Positions 1 to 8,291 of a stretch of DNA of 64,000 nucleotides are shown here, one piece after another. Origin of the DNA: Microbacterium abyssi (lineage in GTDB: Bacteria; Actinomycetota; Actinomycetes; Actinomycetales; Microbacteriaceae); contig NZ_CP063815.1 of assembly GCF_015277895.1 (NCBI RefSeq), positions 2,294,001 through 2,358,000 of the forward strand, given 5' to 3'. Made by a program: the position numbers and the translations under genes. Every line of letters begins with the position of its first letter. The first letter of the stretch is position 1. The notes beneath the pieces were generated by a model, which was not told the DNA's origin, did no database searches, and was given only the letters and a program-made list of their open reading frames with translations.

Positions 1-282
1 AACCTCGCCCTGGGCCTCCCCGCCGACGCCCGCGAATACGCGGCGGCGGCCGGCATCCTCAGCGACCTCGGGGTATCGAAGGTGCGCCTGCTCACGAACA
101 ACACCGACAAGGTCAAGCAGCTTCGCGAGCTGGGCCTCGACGTGGTCGAGCAGGTGCCGCTGATCGTCGGCGTCGGCCCGAACAACCACCAGTACCTCGA
201 GACCAAGCGCGACCGCATGGGCCACATCATCGGCGAGGCCGAGCTGGCAGCGGCACTCGCGCACGGAAAGGACAACGCATGA
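1..282 (+). CDS. ribA: GTP cyclohydrolase II (RibA/RibBA), C-terminal part
   Basis: This is the last 93 codons of a gene that begins before the window. The reading frame is open from base 1 and ends in TGA at 280-282. The sequence DLGVSKVRLLTNN followed by K..L..LG...VEQVPL and a tail with TKRDRMGH is typical of the C-terminal end of GTP cyclohydrolase II, including the lysine/asparagine-rich loop near the substrate site. The enzyme opens GTP to start riboflavin synthesis. In actinobacteria this domain is usually fused behind DHBP synthase (RibBA), but the N-terminal part is outside the window so I cannot tell. The stop overlaps the start of ribH (ATGA), so the two are translationally coupled in a riboflavin operon. 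Confidence 0.9.
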   Translation, partial: NLALGLPADAREYAAAAGILSDLGVSKVRLLTNNTDKVKQLRELGLDVVEQVPLIVGVGPNNHQYLETKRDRMGHIIGEAELAAALAHGKDNA

Positions 283-755
283 GCGGCGCAGGAGCACCCT
301 CCCCCCACGAGAAGATCGACGGCAGTGGTCTGAAGGTCGTCGTCATCGCCGGAACCTGGCACGACGTCATCACGAACGGACTGATCGCAGGCGCCGAGCG
401 GGTGCTCGTGGCATCCGGTGCGTCGTACGAGACCGTGCGCGTTCCGGGGTCCTTCGAGCTCGCCGTCGCCGCGCAGGCGGCGTTCGCCGGCGGAGCGGAT
501 GCCGTGGTCGCCCTCGGCGTCATCATCCGCGGCGGCACCCCGCACTTCGAATACGTGTCGGCCGCGACGACCGATGGACTCACGCGCGTCGCGCTGGATG
601 CCGGCAAGCCGATCGGCTTCGGGGTGCTCACCCTCGACGACGAGAAGCAGGGCCTGGATCGTGCCGGGCTCGAGGGCTCGAAGGAGGACAAGGGCGCCGA
701 GGCCGCGGATGCCGCGCTGCGCACCGCGCTGGTGGTCAAGGCGCTGCGCGATTGA
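279..755 (+). CDS. ribH: 6,7-dimethyl-8-ribityllumazine synthase
   Basis: The product has 158 residues, the normal length of lumazine synthase. Family motifs are visible: VVVIAGTWHDVITNGLIAGA near residues 22-41, the VPGSFELAVAA substrate loop near 54-64, ALGVIIRGGTPHFEYV near 79-94, and a C-terminal segment with the usual basic ending. It condenses 5-amino-6-ribitylamino-uracil with dihydroxybutanone phosphate, the penultimate step of riboflavin synthesis, and normally assembles into large icosahedral or pentameric particles. The ATG overlaps the preceding ribA stop by four bases. It is the last riboflavin gene here; a pair of small hairpins follows. Confidence 0.95.
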   Translation: MSGAGAPSPHEKIDGSGLKVVVIAGTWHDVITNGLIAGAERVLVASGASYETVRVPGSFELAVAAQAAFAGGADAVVALGVIIRGGTPHFEYVSAATTDGLTRVALDAGKPIGFGVLTLDDEKQGLDRAGLEGSKEDKGAEAADAALRTALVVKALRD

Positions 756-792
756 CCTGTTCTGCTCCGGCACACCTGCAGGGCCGAGGCGC

Positions 793-857
793 GGATGCAG
801 GGGCATCCACCGTGGGACAACCCGCCATGCATCCGGTGAGCATGCCCTTGCTGGCAT
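793..857 (+). terminator. Hairpins after ribH
   Basis: The 131-base spacer between ribH and the next gene contains two perfect six-pair hairpins. The first is GGATGC/GCATCC with loop AGGG (793-808). The second is CATGCC/GGCATG with a short loop (about 840-857). There is no T-run, so this is only a candidate end for the riboflavin transcript. Confidence 0.35.
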
Positions 858-874
858 GAGCATCGCCGCCCCGA

Positions 875-886
875 TACCCTAAGCGC
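875..886 (+). promoter_or_regulatory. -10 hexamer of a leaderless promoter
   Basis: TACCCT at 875-880 ends exactly six bases before the ATG at 887, and no Shine-Dalgarno precedes that ATG. This is the same geometry seen at several other genes here and suggests transcription starts on the start codon. Confidence 0.45.
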
Positions 887-1240
887 ATGGAGACTCTTCG
901 GCACGTCGTCGTTTTCATCCACCTCGTCGGCTTCGCCACGCTGTTCGGTGCATGGGCCGTGCAGGCATTCGGCGGGAAGCGCGAGTTCACGCGCCTGATG
1001 AGCATCGGGATGACGATCGCCGCCGTCGCGGGCCTGATCCTCGCCGCCCCGTGGGGCATCGAGGGCGCCATGAACTACCCGAAGATCGGCGTGAAGCTCG
1101 TTGTGCTGCTGATCATCGGCGCTCTGCTGGGCATCGGCTCGGCCCGCCAGAAGCGCGACGCTCAGGTGCCCGCGGCGATGTTCTGGCTCGTCGGCATCCT
1201 GACTCTCGTCAACGCCGGAATCGCGGTTCTCTGGCGGTAA
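887..1240 (+). CDS. Small four-helix integral membrane protein, function unknown
   Basis: The product has 117 residues and consists almost entirely of about four hydrophobic segments (roughly residues 6-25, 38-57, 66-84 and 92-115), separated by short charged loops (GGKREFTR, SARQKRDAQ). I recognise no catalytic motif. It resembles conserved hypothetical membrane proteins of Microbacteriaceae, but I cannot assign a function. The gene stands alone between ribH and an MHS transporter. No ribosome site is visible, and a TACCCT -10 hexamer sits six bases upstream, so it is probably translated from a leaderless mRNA. Confidence 0.8.
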   Translation: METLRHVVVFIHLVGFATLFGAWAVQAFGGKREFTRLMSIGMTIAAVAGLILAAPWGIEGAMNYPKIGVKLVVLLIIGALLGIGSARQKRDAQVPAAMFWLVGILTLVNAGIAVLWR

Positions 1241-1327
1241 CACGCGGCAACCGGCGCACAGCGGTTTCTCAGGAGGCGTAAACTCCCGGGGTGCTCGTCA
1301 TGCGAGCATCCGAACGTCAGGAGCATC

Positions 1328-2710
1328 TTGAGCACCACCGCCACACCAGCCAACCCGCGCTCTCGCGTCATCACCGCGAGCCTGGTCGGCACCACGATCG
1401 AGTTCTACGACTTCTACGCCTACGCGACGGCCGCAGTCCTCGTCTTCCCGATCCTGTTCTTCCCGAGCGACAACGAGACCGCCTCGCTGCTGGCATCCTT
1501 CGCCGTATTCGGCGCCGCGATGGTCGCGCGTCCGATCGGCGCGATGGTGTTCGGCCACTTCGGCGACAAGTACGGCCGCAAGGCCACGCTCGTGGCATCC
1601 CTGCTCACGATGGGAATCGCGACCGTCCTCATCGGCGTGCTGCCGACGTTCCAACAGATCAACTGGGTCGCTCCCCTGCTGCTGCTCGTCCTGCGCCTCG
1701 CGCAGGGATTCGCGCTCGGCGGCGAGTGGTCGGGAGCGGCTCTCGTGGCGACGGAGAACGCACCGAAGGGCAAGCGCGCCTGGTACGGATCGTTCCCGCA
1801 GCTCGGCGCCCCCATCGGCTTCATCATCGCGAACTTCATCTTCCTCGCCATCAACTGGCTGCTGCCGCACGCCGAGGCCCCGTCGCTGAAGTCAGAGGCG
1901 TTCCTCGCCTGGGGCTGGCGTATTCCGTTCCTGTTCTCCGCCGTCATGGTGATCATCGGCCTGTGGGTGCGACTCAAGCTCGTCGAGTCCGACACGTTCA
2001 AGAAGGCGGGCGAGAGCGGCACCATCCGGAAGATGCCGCTCGTCACGGTGTTCCGCCACTACTGGAAGCAGCTCATCCTCGGCACGTTCATCATGCTGGC
2101 GACGTACGTGCTGTTCTACCTGATGACGAACTTCACGCTCACCTACGGCACCGCCCAGACCGATGCCGCCGTGCCCGGCTCCGGGTTCGGCTACACCGAC
2201 TTCGTGCTCATGCAGATCATCGGCGTCGTGTTCTTCGGTGTCTTCACCCTGCTGTCCGGCCCGATCGCCGATGCCATCGGGCGTCGCAAGCTGCTGCTGT
2301 GGGTCACCGGTGCGATCATCGTGTTCGGCCTGACCTTCAACCTGTTCCTGCTGCCGCAGGTCGACCCGAAGTTCACCGGCGCTCTGACGCAGGCGTTCCT
2401 CATCCTGGGCTTCATGCTCATGGGCACCACGTTCGGTCCGATGGGCGCGATGCTCCCCGAGCTGTTCCCGACCAACGTCCGGTACTCGGGCTCTGCGATC
2501 TCGTACAACGTGTCGTCGATCCTCGGTGCCGCTGTCGCGCCGTTCATCGCCGTCGCGCTGTGGGCAGCGACCGGAGGGTCGCCGTGGCTGGTCGGCGTGT
2601 ATCTGTCGTCGATGGGCGTGCTGACCTTCATCGCGCTGATCTTCACACCCGAGACCAAGGATCACGACTACGAGTCCGACCTCGGGTTCGCGCAGAGCGC
2701 GGAGCTGTAG
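1328..2710 (+). CDS. MHS-family (metabolite:H+ symporter) MFS transporter
   Basis: The product has 460 residues with about 12 membrane segments. Family marks are the N-terminal TTIEFYDFYAYATAA, the loop 2-3 motif FGHFGDKYGRKATL, LAQGFALGGEWSGAA in helix 4, and the repeat motif in the second half (GPIADAIGRRKLLL). These are typical of MHS symporters such as ShiA and ProP, which take up organic acids, shikimate or osmolytes with protons. The substrate cannot be read from the sequence. The start is TTG at 1328, supported by CAGGAG at 1318-1323; the frame before it is out of phase with the conserved N-terminus. The gene is followed by a strong nested inverted repeat that separates it from the convergent peptidase gene. 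Confidence 0.9.
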   Translation: MSTTATPANPRSRVITASLVGTTIEFYDFYAYATAAVLVFPILFFPSDNETASLLASFAVFGAAMVARPIGAMVFGHFGDKYGRKATLVASLLTMGIATVLIGVLPTFQQINWVAPLLLLVLRLAQGFALGGEWSGAALVATENAPKGKRAWYGSFPQLGAPIGFIIANFIFLAINWLLPHAEAPSLKSEAFLAWGWRIPFLFSAVMVIIGLWVRLKLVESDTFKKAGESGTIRKMPLVTVFRHYWKQLILGTFIMLATYVLFYLMTNFTLTYGTAQTDAAVPGSGFGYTDFVLMQIIGVVFFGVFTLLSGPIADAIGRRKLLLWVTGAIIVFGLTFNLFLLPQVDPKFTGALTQAFLILGFMLMGTTFGPMGAMLPELFPTNVRYSGSAISYNVSSILGAAVAPFIAVALWAATGGSPWLVGVYLSSMGVLTFIALIFTPETKDHDYESDLGFAQSAEL

Positions 2711-2718
2711 ACAGCTCC
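2701..2718. repeat. Eight-pair palindrome across the stop codon
   Basis: GGAGCTGT, two bases, ACAGCTCC: a perfect eight-pair inverted repeat that includes the TAG stop of the transporter gene. It lies just before the larger nested repeat and may contribute to transcript end formation. Confidence 0.5.
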
Positions 2719-2720
2719 AT

Positions 2721-2798
2721 CGACGCCCCCTCCGGCCGTCGACGCCCCCTCGTTCCGACGCATCTACGAGGGGGCGCCGGCGCGAAGAGGGGGCGTCG
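2721..2798. terminator. Bidirectional nested inverted repeat (terminator-like)
   Basis: The word CGACGCCCCCTC occurs at 2721-2732 and 2740-2751. Its complement follows as CGAGGGGGCG (2767-2776) and GAGGGGGCGTCG (2787-2798). The inner pair makes a perfect ten-pair stem (2743-2752 with 2767-2776) and the outer pair a perfect twelve-pair stem. The repeat sits between two convergent genes, so a bidirectional terminator is the simplest reading. Confidence 0.6.
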
Positions 2799-2801
2799 GC
2801 G

Positions 2802-3833
2802 TCAGTAGCGGGCGAACACCCTTCGCGACGCACCGTCGAGCACCATCCGGCCGCCGTAGGGCACGATCCACTGCGGCCGGGTGTGCCCGAACGGCACGCC
2901 GACGCAGGTGACGGCATCCGGGTTGTAGCGGCTGACCGTCTCGATGACGATGTCGCGCTGTGCCGCGCGGAGCGCGTCGGCCTCTGCCGGCGACGGGTGG
3001 AAGTCGAAGTCACTCACCGGCGGCCGAGCGACGACGACCCCGGCGACGGCCGAGAGGATGCCGCGCTCCCCCAGCCCTCGCATCCAGCGGCCGACCCAGG
3101 ATGCCGCAGGGCGCTCCTCGCTCGTCTCGATGAGCAGGATCGTGCCTGCCAGAGCGGATGCCGGCGGCAGCCGATCCGCGAGGGCGAGCTGGTCGATCAC
3201 CTCGAGGCAGCCGCCCCAGGTTCGCCCCTCGACGCGCACGGCCGGGCCCGCCCACGTCCAGGGCTCGGTCGGGATGCGGTCGCCGTACTCGGAGAGCGCC
3301 CGCGGGTCCTGCCAGCGCTGCCCGACGTCCTCCGACTCGCCCGGTTCGGTCAGCTCGAGCTCGCCGCCGTCCAGGAGGGCAGCGCGCAGCGAGCGGAGGT
3401 GCACGTCGTCGACGGCGGGGCCCGGCCCGAGATGCACGGCGGTGGAGCCGCCGTAGAATCCGGGGATGCCGAGATCCCACAGCCAGTTCAGGATGTTCGT
3501 GTTGTCGCTGTAGCCGAGGAACGGCTTCGGGTCGGCAAGCGCGAGCGCGGCGTCGAGATGCGGGATGACGAGGATCTGGTCGTCGCCGCCGATCGTCGCC
3601 AGGATCGCGCGGATACTCGGATCGGCGAACGCCGCGTTGACGTCCGCCGCGCGCGACTCGGGTGAAGCGTCCAGCTGACGCGTCGTCGGGTACTCGACCG
3701 GGATGAGTCCGGTCAGCTCCGTCAGCCGGTGCAGCGCCTGCTCGTGCAGTTCCGGGGCGACGGCGGGAGCGGCGAACGCGGGCGAGAGGACCGCGACGCG
3801 ATCGCCGGGGACGAGCTTGGGCGGTGTCAGCAT
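2802..3833 (-). CDS. Peptidase S66 family (LD-carboxypeptidase / MccF-like)
   Basis: The product has 343 residues. The nucleophile context GYSDNTN is present after IGGDDQ, then a glutamate in LLIETSEE, and a histidine in CVGVPFGHTRPQW: the Ser-Glu-His arrangement of S66 enzymes. The family includes LdcA, which removes the terminal D-alanine from murein tetrapeptides in the cytoplasm, and MccF, which cleaves microcin C. Substrate choice between these cannot be made here. I chose the ATG at 3831-3833, because CAGAAT ends six bases before it (leaderless geometry) and the upstream ATG at 3866 lies inside the operator. Peptidoglycan salvage would fit the murQ locus further on. The gene diverges from the small HTH gene. 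Confidence 0.85.
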   Translation of the reverse strand: MLTPPKLVPGDRVAVLSPAFAAPAVAPELHEQALHRLTELTGLIPVEYPTTRQLDASPESRAADVNAAFADPSIRAILATIGGDDQILVIPHLDAALALADPKPFLGYSDNTNILNWLWDLGIPGFYGGSTAVHLGPGPAVDDVHLRSLRAALLDGGELELTEPGESEDVGQRWQDPRALSEYGDRIPTEPWTWAGPAVRVEGRTWGGCLEVIDQLALADRLPPASALAGTILLIETSEERPAASWVGRWMRGLGERGILSAVAGVVVARPPVSDFDFHPSPAEADALRAAQRDIVIETVSRYNPDAVTCVGVPFGHTRPQWIVPYGGRMVLDGASRRVFARY

Positions 3834-3858
3834 CCGTTCATTCTGGCACCGCCGCATC

Positions 3859-3902
3859 GTCAACATCGATTGACACGCGCCACCGTGTCAACATAGATTG
3901 AC
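3859..3902. promoter_or_regulatory. Divergent promoter with repeated palindromic operator
   Basis: Two near-identical 16-base sites, GTCAACAT[C/A]GATTGAC, lie at 3859-3874 and 3887-3902, 28 bases apart, each with GTCAA/TTGAC arms. Between them TGACACG and CGTGTCA form a perfect seven-pair inverted repeat (3871-3890). A consensus -35 TTGACA (3870-3875) and -10 TAGATT (3894-3899), 18 bases apart, read rightward, with the ATG of the HTH gene six bases after the -10. A mirrored TTGACA (complement of 3886-3891) reads left. The small HTH protein is the obvious candidate to bind here. Confidence 0.7.
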
Positions 3903-3905
3903 GGC

Positions 3906-4112
3906 ATGACCGTTCACACCGCTCAGGATCTCGATCCCGAGGGCGAGCCGATCGCCGAACTGCACCGGCTCGCAGATGTCCGTCGTGGTCTCGCGCGCGC
4001 CGAAGAGGCTCAGGTCCGCCGCGCCCGCCTGGCCGGGTACTCCTGGCAGGCCATCGCGAGCGCCCTCGGCGTGACGAAGCAGGCCGCCCACAGGAAGTAC
4101 GGTCGTAGGTAA
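3906..4112 (+). CDS. Small helix-turn-helix protein, putative autoregulator
   Basis: The product has only 68 residues. An acidic N-terminus (QDLDPEGEPIAEL) is followed by a helical stretch and a C-terminal helix-turn-helix, GYSWQAIASALGVTKQAAHRKYGRR, where SALGVTKQAAH reads as turn plus recognition helix. The gene begins directly after a -10 hexamer (leaderless). It lies 27 bases before the ABC exporter gene and is probably cotranscribed with it. The palindromic sites over its own promoter suggest it represses itself, the exporter and the divergent peptidase; this is inference from position. I do not recognise a named family. Confidence 0.75.
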   Translation: MTVHTAQDLDPEGEPIAELHRLADVRRGLARAEEAQVRRARLAGYSWQAIASALGVTKQAAHRKYGRR

Positions 4113-4139
4113 CCCCTTTTCTTCAGATCGAGGTCTCGC

Positions 4140-6047
4140 ATGTCTCGTACGGCGCCCACTCGCCGGCGCGGACGCGGTGCGCCGCAGGACGGCCCGCGCG
4201 CCACTTTCCGCCAGCTTCTCCCGTTCCTGTTCGAGCACAAGCGCACGCTGATCGTCGTCGCAGTGCTCAGCGTCATCGGCGCCGCGACCTCGCTCGTGCA
4301 GCCGCTGCTGGTCGGACAGGTGATCGTCTCGGTGCAGGCCGGCGACGCGCTGGGCCTGCTCGTCTGGGCGCTGGTCGGTTTCGTGATCGTCTCGTCCGTC
4401 ATCTCCGGCTACCAGCACTACCTGCTGCAGCGCACCGGCACCGCGGTCGTGCACTCCAGCCGCCGCCAGCTCATCGCCCGCATCCTGCACCTGCCGATCC
4501 GGGAGTTCGACTCGCGCCGCACCGGCGATCTCGTCTCGCGCGTGGGCACCGACACGACGCTGCTGTACGCCGTGCTGACCCAGGGTCTCGCGGACGCCGT
4601 CGGCAGCGTTCTCATGTTCGCCGGCGCGCTGATCGCCATGCTCATCATCGACCCGATCCTGCTGCTCATCATCGTGGTCGTCGTCGGGGTCTCCCTGGCC
4701 GTCGTCGTGCTGCTCGGGGGCCGGATCCGGACGGCCTCGACCGCGCAGCAGGTCAAGGTCGGCGAGCTGGCGTCGGCCGTCGAGCGCGCGGTCGGATCGA
4801 TCCGCACCGTCCGCGCGTCCGGCGCGACGGACCGCGAGACGGATGCCGTCTCCGGCCTCGCCCGCGACGCCTACGGGCTCGGCGTGCGCATCGCCAAGGT
4901 CTCCGCGCTCGTGGTTCCGATCTCCGGCGTCGCGCTGCAGCTCTCACTGCTCGCAGTGCTCGGCGTCGGCGGCTTCCGCGTCGCCGCGGGCGCGATCACC
5001 GTGGCCTCGCTCATCACCTTCGTGATGTTCCTGTTCATGATGCTCATGCCGCTGGCGACGACGTTCGGCGCGATCACCTCGGTGAACCAGGCGCTCGGCG
5101 CCCTGGGCCGCATCCAGGAGGTGCTCGACCTCCCGACCGAGGACCAGGAGGATGCCGCGATCGCCGCAACTCTCCCGAACCGTTCGGCGAGCCCGGCCGA
5201 TCCCGCGACCACCGTCCCCGCACTCTCGTTCCACGACGTGCGCTTCCGCTACCCTGACACGGTCATCGCCGCGCGCGAGGCCGCCGCGAACGAAGCCCGC
5301 AGCCTTCTCATCGACGCTCACCTCGAGCGCGCGGAGGAAGCCGTGGATGCCGAGACGCAGGCCGACCACGACGTTCTCCGTGGCGTTTCCTTCGAGGTTC
5401 CGCCCGGATCGCGCGTGGCGCTGGTCGGACCGAGCGGGGCGGGCAAGAGCACGATCCTGTCGCTCGTCGAGCGCTTCTACGACCCCACCGGCGGTTCGAT
5501 CCGCCTCAACGGTGAAGACATCCGCACCTACCCCCGCGCCGAGCTGCGCGCGCAGTTCGGCTATGTCGAGCAGGATGCCCCGACCCTCGCCGGCACGCTC
5601 GCCGACAACCTGCGGCTCGCCTCCCCCGACGCCACCGACGCCGACTGCGAGCGGGTGCTGCGCGCCGTGAACCTCGGCGATGTGCTCGAGCGCGGACCGC
5701 TCGGCCTCGAGACACCGGTCGGCGAAGACGGCGTGATGCTGTCGGGTGGTGAGCGCCAGCGGCTCGCGATCGCGCGGGCCCTGCTGACCGAGGCGCCGAT
5801 CCTGCTGCTGGACGAATCGACGTCATCCCTCGACGGCGTCAACGAGCAGCGCATGCGCGAGGCGATCGACGCGGTCTCCGCCGATCGCACGCTCGTCGTG
5901 ATCGCGCATCGCCTCTCCACGGTCGTCGACAGTGACCGCATCATCGTGCTCGAGGCAGGCGAAGTCGTCGGCAGCGGAACGCACGCCGAGCTCATCGAGT
6001 CGACGCCGCTGTACCGGGATCTCGCCCGTCATCAGCTGCTGGCGTAG
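4140..6047 (+). CDS. ABC multidrug-type half transporter (fused membrane and ATPase domains)
   Basis: The product has 635 residues: a six-helix exporter domain (about 25-320) and an ATPase domain (about 360-630). Walker A is GPSGAGKST (430-438), the signature is LSGGERQRLAIARALL, Walker B is ILLLDESTSSLD, and the H-loop is IAHRLST. It should work as a dimer exporting a hydrophobic compound or lipid. Odd: between the A-loop tyrosine (Y371, FRYPDT) and VLRGVSFEV there is an extra, mostly helical, acidic segment of about 36 residues (375-410) that ordinary exporters lack. The start ATG follows GATCGAGG. It lies 27 bases after the HTH gene, suggesting a regulated exporter operon. Confidence 0.92.
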   Translation: MSRTAPTRRRGRGAPQDGPRATFRQLLPFLFEHKRTLIVVAVLSVIGAATSLVQPLLVGQVIVSVQAGDALGLLVWALVGFVIVSSVISGYQHYLLQRTGTAVVHSSRRQLIARILHLPIREFDSRRTGDLVSRVGTDTTLLYAVLTQGLADAVGSVLMFAGALIAMLIIDPILLLIIVVVVGVSLAVVVLLGGRIRTASTAQQVKVGELASAVERAVGSIRTVRASGATDRETDAVSGLARDAYGLGVRIAKVSALVVPISGVALQLSLLAVLGVGGFRVAAGAITVASLITFVMFLFMMLMPLATTFGAITSVNQALGALGRIQEVLDLPTEDQEDAAIAATLPNRSASPADPATTVPALSFHDVRFRYPDTVIAAREAAANEARSLLIDAHLERAEEAVDAETQADHDVLRGVSFEVPPGSRVALVGPSGAGKSTILSLVERFYDPTGGSIRLNGEDIRTYPRAELRAQFGYVEQDAPTLAGTLADNLRLASPDATDADCERVLRAVNLGDVLERGPLGLETPVGEDGVMLSGGERQRLAIARALLTEAPILLLDESTSSLDGVNEQRMREAIDAVSADRTLVVIAHRLSTVVDSDRIIVLEAGEVVGSGTHAELIESTPLYRDLARHQLLA

Positions 6048-6070
6048 CGGACGGCGAGCGACCGAGAGAG

Positions 6071-6142
6071 GCTTCGACTCGCTTGGCTCGCTCAGCCCGT
6101 TTCGTCTTCGGGCTTCGCCCTTCGCTCAACGACCCGCGGGAT
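6071..6142. repeat. REP-like half element
   Basis: Sequence with GGCTTCGACTCG, CTCGCTCAGCCCGTTTCG and TTCGCTCAACGACCCGCGG matches one arm of the larger palindrome at 60931-61040, including the core CGCTCAACGACCCGC. The copy here lacks the complementary arm. It lies directly downstream of the ABC exporter gene. Confidence 0.6.
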
Positions 6143-6231
6143 CCGGGCCTGTTCGAGGGTGCGGGCGCTGTCCCGATCCGCAGACTGATTCCCCCGAAAC
6201 GTCAGCAGAACGGGACAGGCCCGGTCATCTC

Positions 6232-6291
6232 GCGGCGGCAGGATGGCGGGACCACTCAGCCATGGGTCTGTCCCTGCCATCCCGCCGCCGC
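6232..6291. terminator. Long hairpin between convergent genes
   Basis: The left arm at 6232-6253 starts GCGGCGGCAGGATGGC. It pairs with the right arm at 6265-6291, which ends CCATCCCGCCGCCGC, with a few bulges and an 11-base loop. It lies between the ABC exporter and pckG, which converge, so it probably ends both transcripts. The GGGACAGG word at about 6212 and GTCTGTCCC at about 6267 add a second, overlapping complementary pair. Confidence 0.55.
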
Positions 6292-6309
6292 GGGTCTGTT
6301 GCGCGGCGC

Positions 6310-8175
6310 TTACTGCGCCTGCGTGAGCCGGTAGCGCAGCGAGGCGAGCTCGGTGCGCAGCGCCGCCGGTAGGGTGTCGCCGAACGTGTCGTAGAACGCC
6401 TCGGTCGACTCGGCCTCCTTCGCCCATGCGGCGGGGTCGACGGCGAAGAGCTCCTCGAGGTCCTCCTCGGGGACATCGATGCCGTCGAGGTTCAGATCTT
6501 CGATGAGCGGCAGCCGGCCGATGGGGCTGTCGACGGCGGCGACCTCGCCGCTGATGCGACGGATGATCCAGTCGATCACACGCGCGTTGTCGCCGAAGCC
6601 CGGCCACAGGAAGCGCCCATCCGAGCCGCGGCGGAACCAGTTGACCTGGAAGATCCGCGGGGCGCGGTCGAAGCGCAGCTCCCGGCCGACCTTGAGCCAG
6701 TGGGCGAAGTAGTCGCCCATGTTGTAGCCGCAGAAGGGCAGCATCGCGAACGGGTCGCGGCGCAGTTCGCCGACGGTTCCCTCGGCGGCGGCGGTGCGCT
6801 CCGACGAGATCGTCGAGCCGAGGAAGACGCCATGCGTCCAGTCGGTGGCCTCGACCACGAGCGGGACGTTGCTGGCCCGGCGTCCGCCGAACAGGATGAC
6901 GTCGAGCGGGACGGCCTCTTCCCAGTCCTCCGAGATCTGCGGGCACTGCGCTGCGGCGACGGTGAAGCGCGAGTTCGGATGCGCGGCGGGGCGACCCGAG
7001 TCGGGCGTCCAGTCGTTGCCCTCCCAGTCGATCAGGTTCGCCGGCGGGGTGTCGGTGAGGCCCTCCCACCACACGTCGCCGTCGGGGCGGAGCGCGACGT
7101 TCGTGAAGATCGTGTTCCCCCAGAGGGTCTCGATCGCGGTGACGTTGGTCGCCTCTCCGGTGCCGGGTGCGACTCCGAAGAAGCCCGCCTCCGGATTGAT
7201 GGCCCACATGCGGCCGTCCTCACCGGGCCGGATCCAGGCGATGTCGTCGCCGAGGGTCTCGACCTTCCAGCCGGGGATCGTCGGGCGGAGCATCGCGAGG
7301 TTCGTCTTGCCGCACGCCGAGGGGAACGCGGCGGCCACGTGGTACGCCTTGCCCTTGGGGTCGACGACGCGGATGAGCAGCATGTGCTCGGCGAGCCAGC
7401 CCTCGTCGCGGGCGATCACCGAGGCGATGCGCAGGGCGAAGCACTTCTTGGCGAGGATGGCGTTGCCGCCGTAGCCCGATCCGTACGAGTAGACCTCGAG
7501 GGAGTCGGGAAAGTGCACGATGTACTTGTCGTCGTTGCAGGGCCACTCGACGTCCTGCGCACCCGGTGCGAGAGGAGCACCGACGGAGTGGACGGTCTTG
7601 ACCCAGGGCGCGCCCTCGGCGATCTGACGGGTGACCGCGTCGCCGACGCGGGTCATGATGCCGATGGATGCCACGGCGTAGGCGCTGTCGGTGATCTGCA
7701 CGCCGATGTGCGAGAGCGGTCCGCCCACGGCGCCCATCGAGAACGGCACGACGTACATCGTGCGCCCGCGCATCGAGCCCTCGAAGATCTCTGTCATCTT
7801 CGCGCGCATGTCGGCCGGGTCGGCCCAGTTGTTCGTCGGGCCGGCATCCTTCTCCTGCTCGGAGGCGATGAACGTGCGTGCCTCGGTGCGAGCGACATCG
7901 CTCGGGTGCGAGCGTGCGAGGTACGAGCCGGGCCGCCACTCGGGGTTCAGCTTGATGAGCTTGCCCTCGTCGACGAGACCGCGCAGCAGGGCGTCGTTCT
8001 CAGCGGCCGAGCCGTCGACCCAGTGCACGTCGGAGGGCTGCGTGAGCTCGCGGATCTCCTCCACCCAGGCCTTGAGTTCAGCCATCGCAGCGGTGTCGTA
8101 CTTCGGAGCCGCGCCCAAGGCTCGCACTGCGCTGACGGCGGGAACGCGAGGGGTGAAGGTCTCGACCATAGCCAT
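6310..8175 (-). CDS. pckG: Phosphoenolpyruvate carboxykinase (GTP)
   Basis: The product has 621 residues, normal for GTP-dependent PEPCK. The hallmark P-loop [12 protein letters not shown] with the active-site cysteine (about C288) is present. Other typical segments are [18 protein letters not shown] near the N-terminus, [20 protein letters not shown] and the nucleotide-binding NWFRRG region. It converts oxaloacetate and GTP to PEP and CO2, the entry step of gluconeogenesis. I start at the ATG at 8175, which follows AAGGAGCAGTC; a longer frame exists but lacks a ribosome site. It diverges from a RamB-like regulator, a plausible controller, and a GapB-type GAPDH lies 4 kb away. Confidence 0.97.
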   Translation of the reverse strand: MAMVETFTPRVPAVSAVRALGAAPKYDTAAMAELKAWVEEIRELTQPSDVHWVDGSAAENDALLRGLVDEGKLIKLNPEWRPGSYLARSHPSDVARTEARTFIASEQEKDAGPTNNWADPADMRAKMTEIFEGSMRGRTMYVVPFSMGAVGGPLSHIGVQITDSAYAVASIGIMTRVGDAVTRQIAEGAPWVKTVHSVGAPLAPGAQDVEWPCNDDKYIVHFPDSLEVYSYGSGYGGNAILAKKCFALRIASVIARDEGWLAEHMLLIRVVDPKGKAYHVAAAFPSACGKTNLAMLRPTIPGWKVETLGDDIAWIRPGEDGRMWAINPEAGFFGVAPGTGEATNVTAIETLWGNTIFTNVALRPDGDVWWEGLTDTPPANLIDWEGNDWTPDSGRPAAHPNSRFTVAAAQCPQISEDWEEAVPLDVILFGGRRASNVPLVVEATDWTHGVFLGSTISSERTAAAEGTVGELRRDPFAMLPFCGYNMGDYFAHWLKVGRELRFDRAPRIFQVNWFRRGSDGRFLWPGFGDNARVIDWIIRRISGEVAAVDSPIGRLPLIEDLNLDGIDVPEEDLEELFAVDPAAWAKEAESTEAFYDTFGDTLPAALRTELASLRYRLTQAQ

Positions 8176-8258
8176 GACTGCTCCTTGAAGATCGAAGAGA
8201 TCGGTGTCTGCATCCATTCTGGGCAATCAACTGCCGCGCTTTCGGCCGGTTTCGCTCT

Positions 8259-8291
8259 AAAGAAGTGAGTTTCTTTCGCTATGCTCAAGGA
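8259..8291 (+). promoter_or_regulatory. Autoregulatory operator and leaderless promoter of the RamB-like gene
   Basis: AAAGAA, six bases, TTCTTT forms a perfect inverted repeat at 8259-8276. TATGCT (8280-8285) follows and ends six bases before the ATG at 8292. The palindrome fills the space between the -35 and -10 regions, the position expected for a self-repressor. The A/T-rich arms recall the AAAG...CTTT-like sites of RamB/ScfR regulators, but the match is only general. Confidence 0.55.

Noticed and set aside
1291..2808. 505-codon frame over the MHS transporter
   Set aside because: It is an Arg/His-rich alternate frame of the transporter gene, whose own frame has clear membrane helices and family motifs.
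6083..6334. 83-codon frame in the spacer after the ABC exporter
   Set aside because: It overlaps a REP-like repeat and the terminator hairpin, and its residues simply translate the repeat; no ribosome site.
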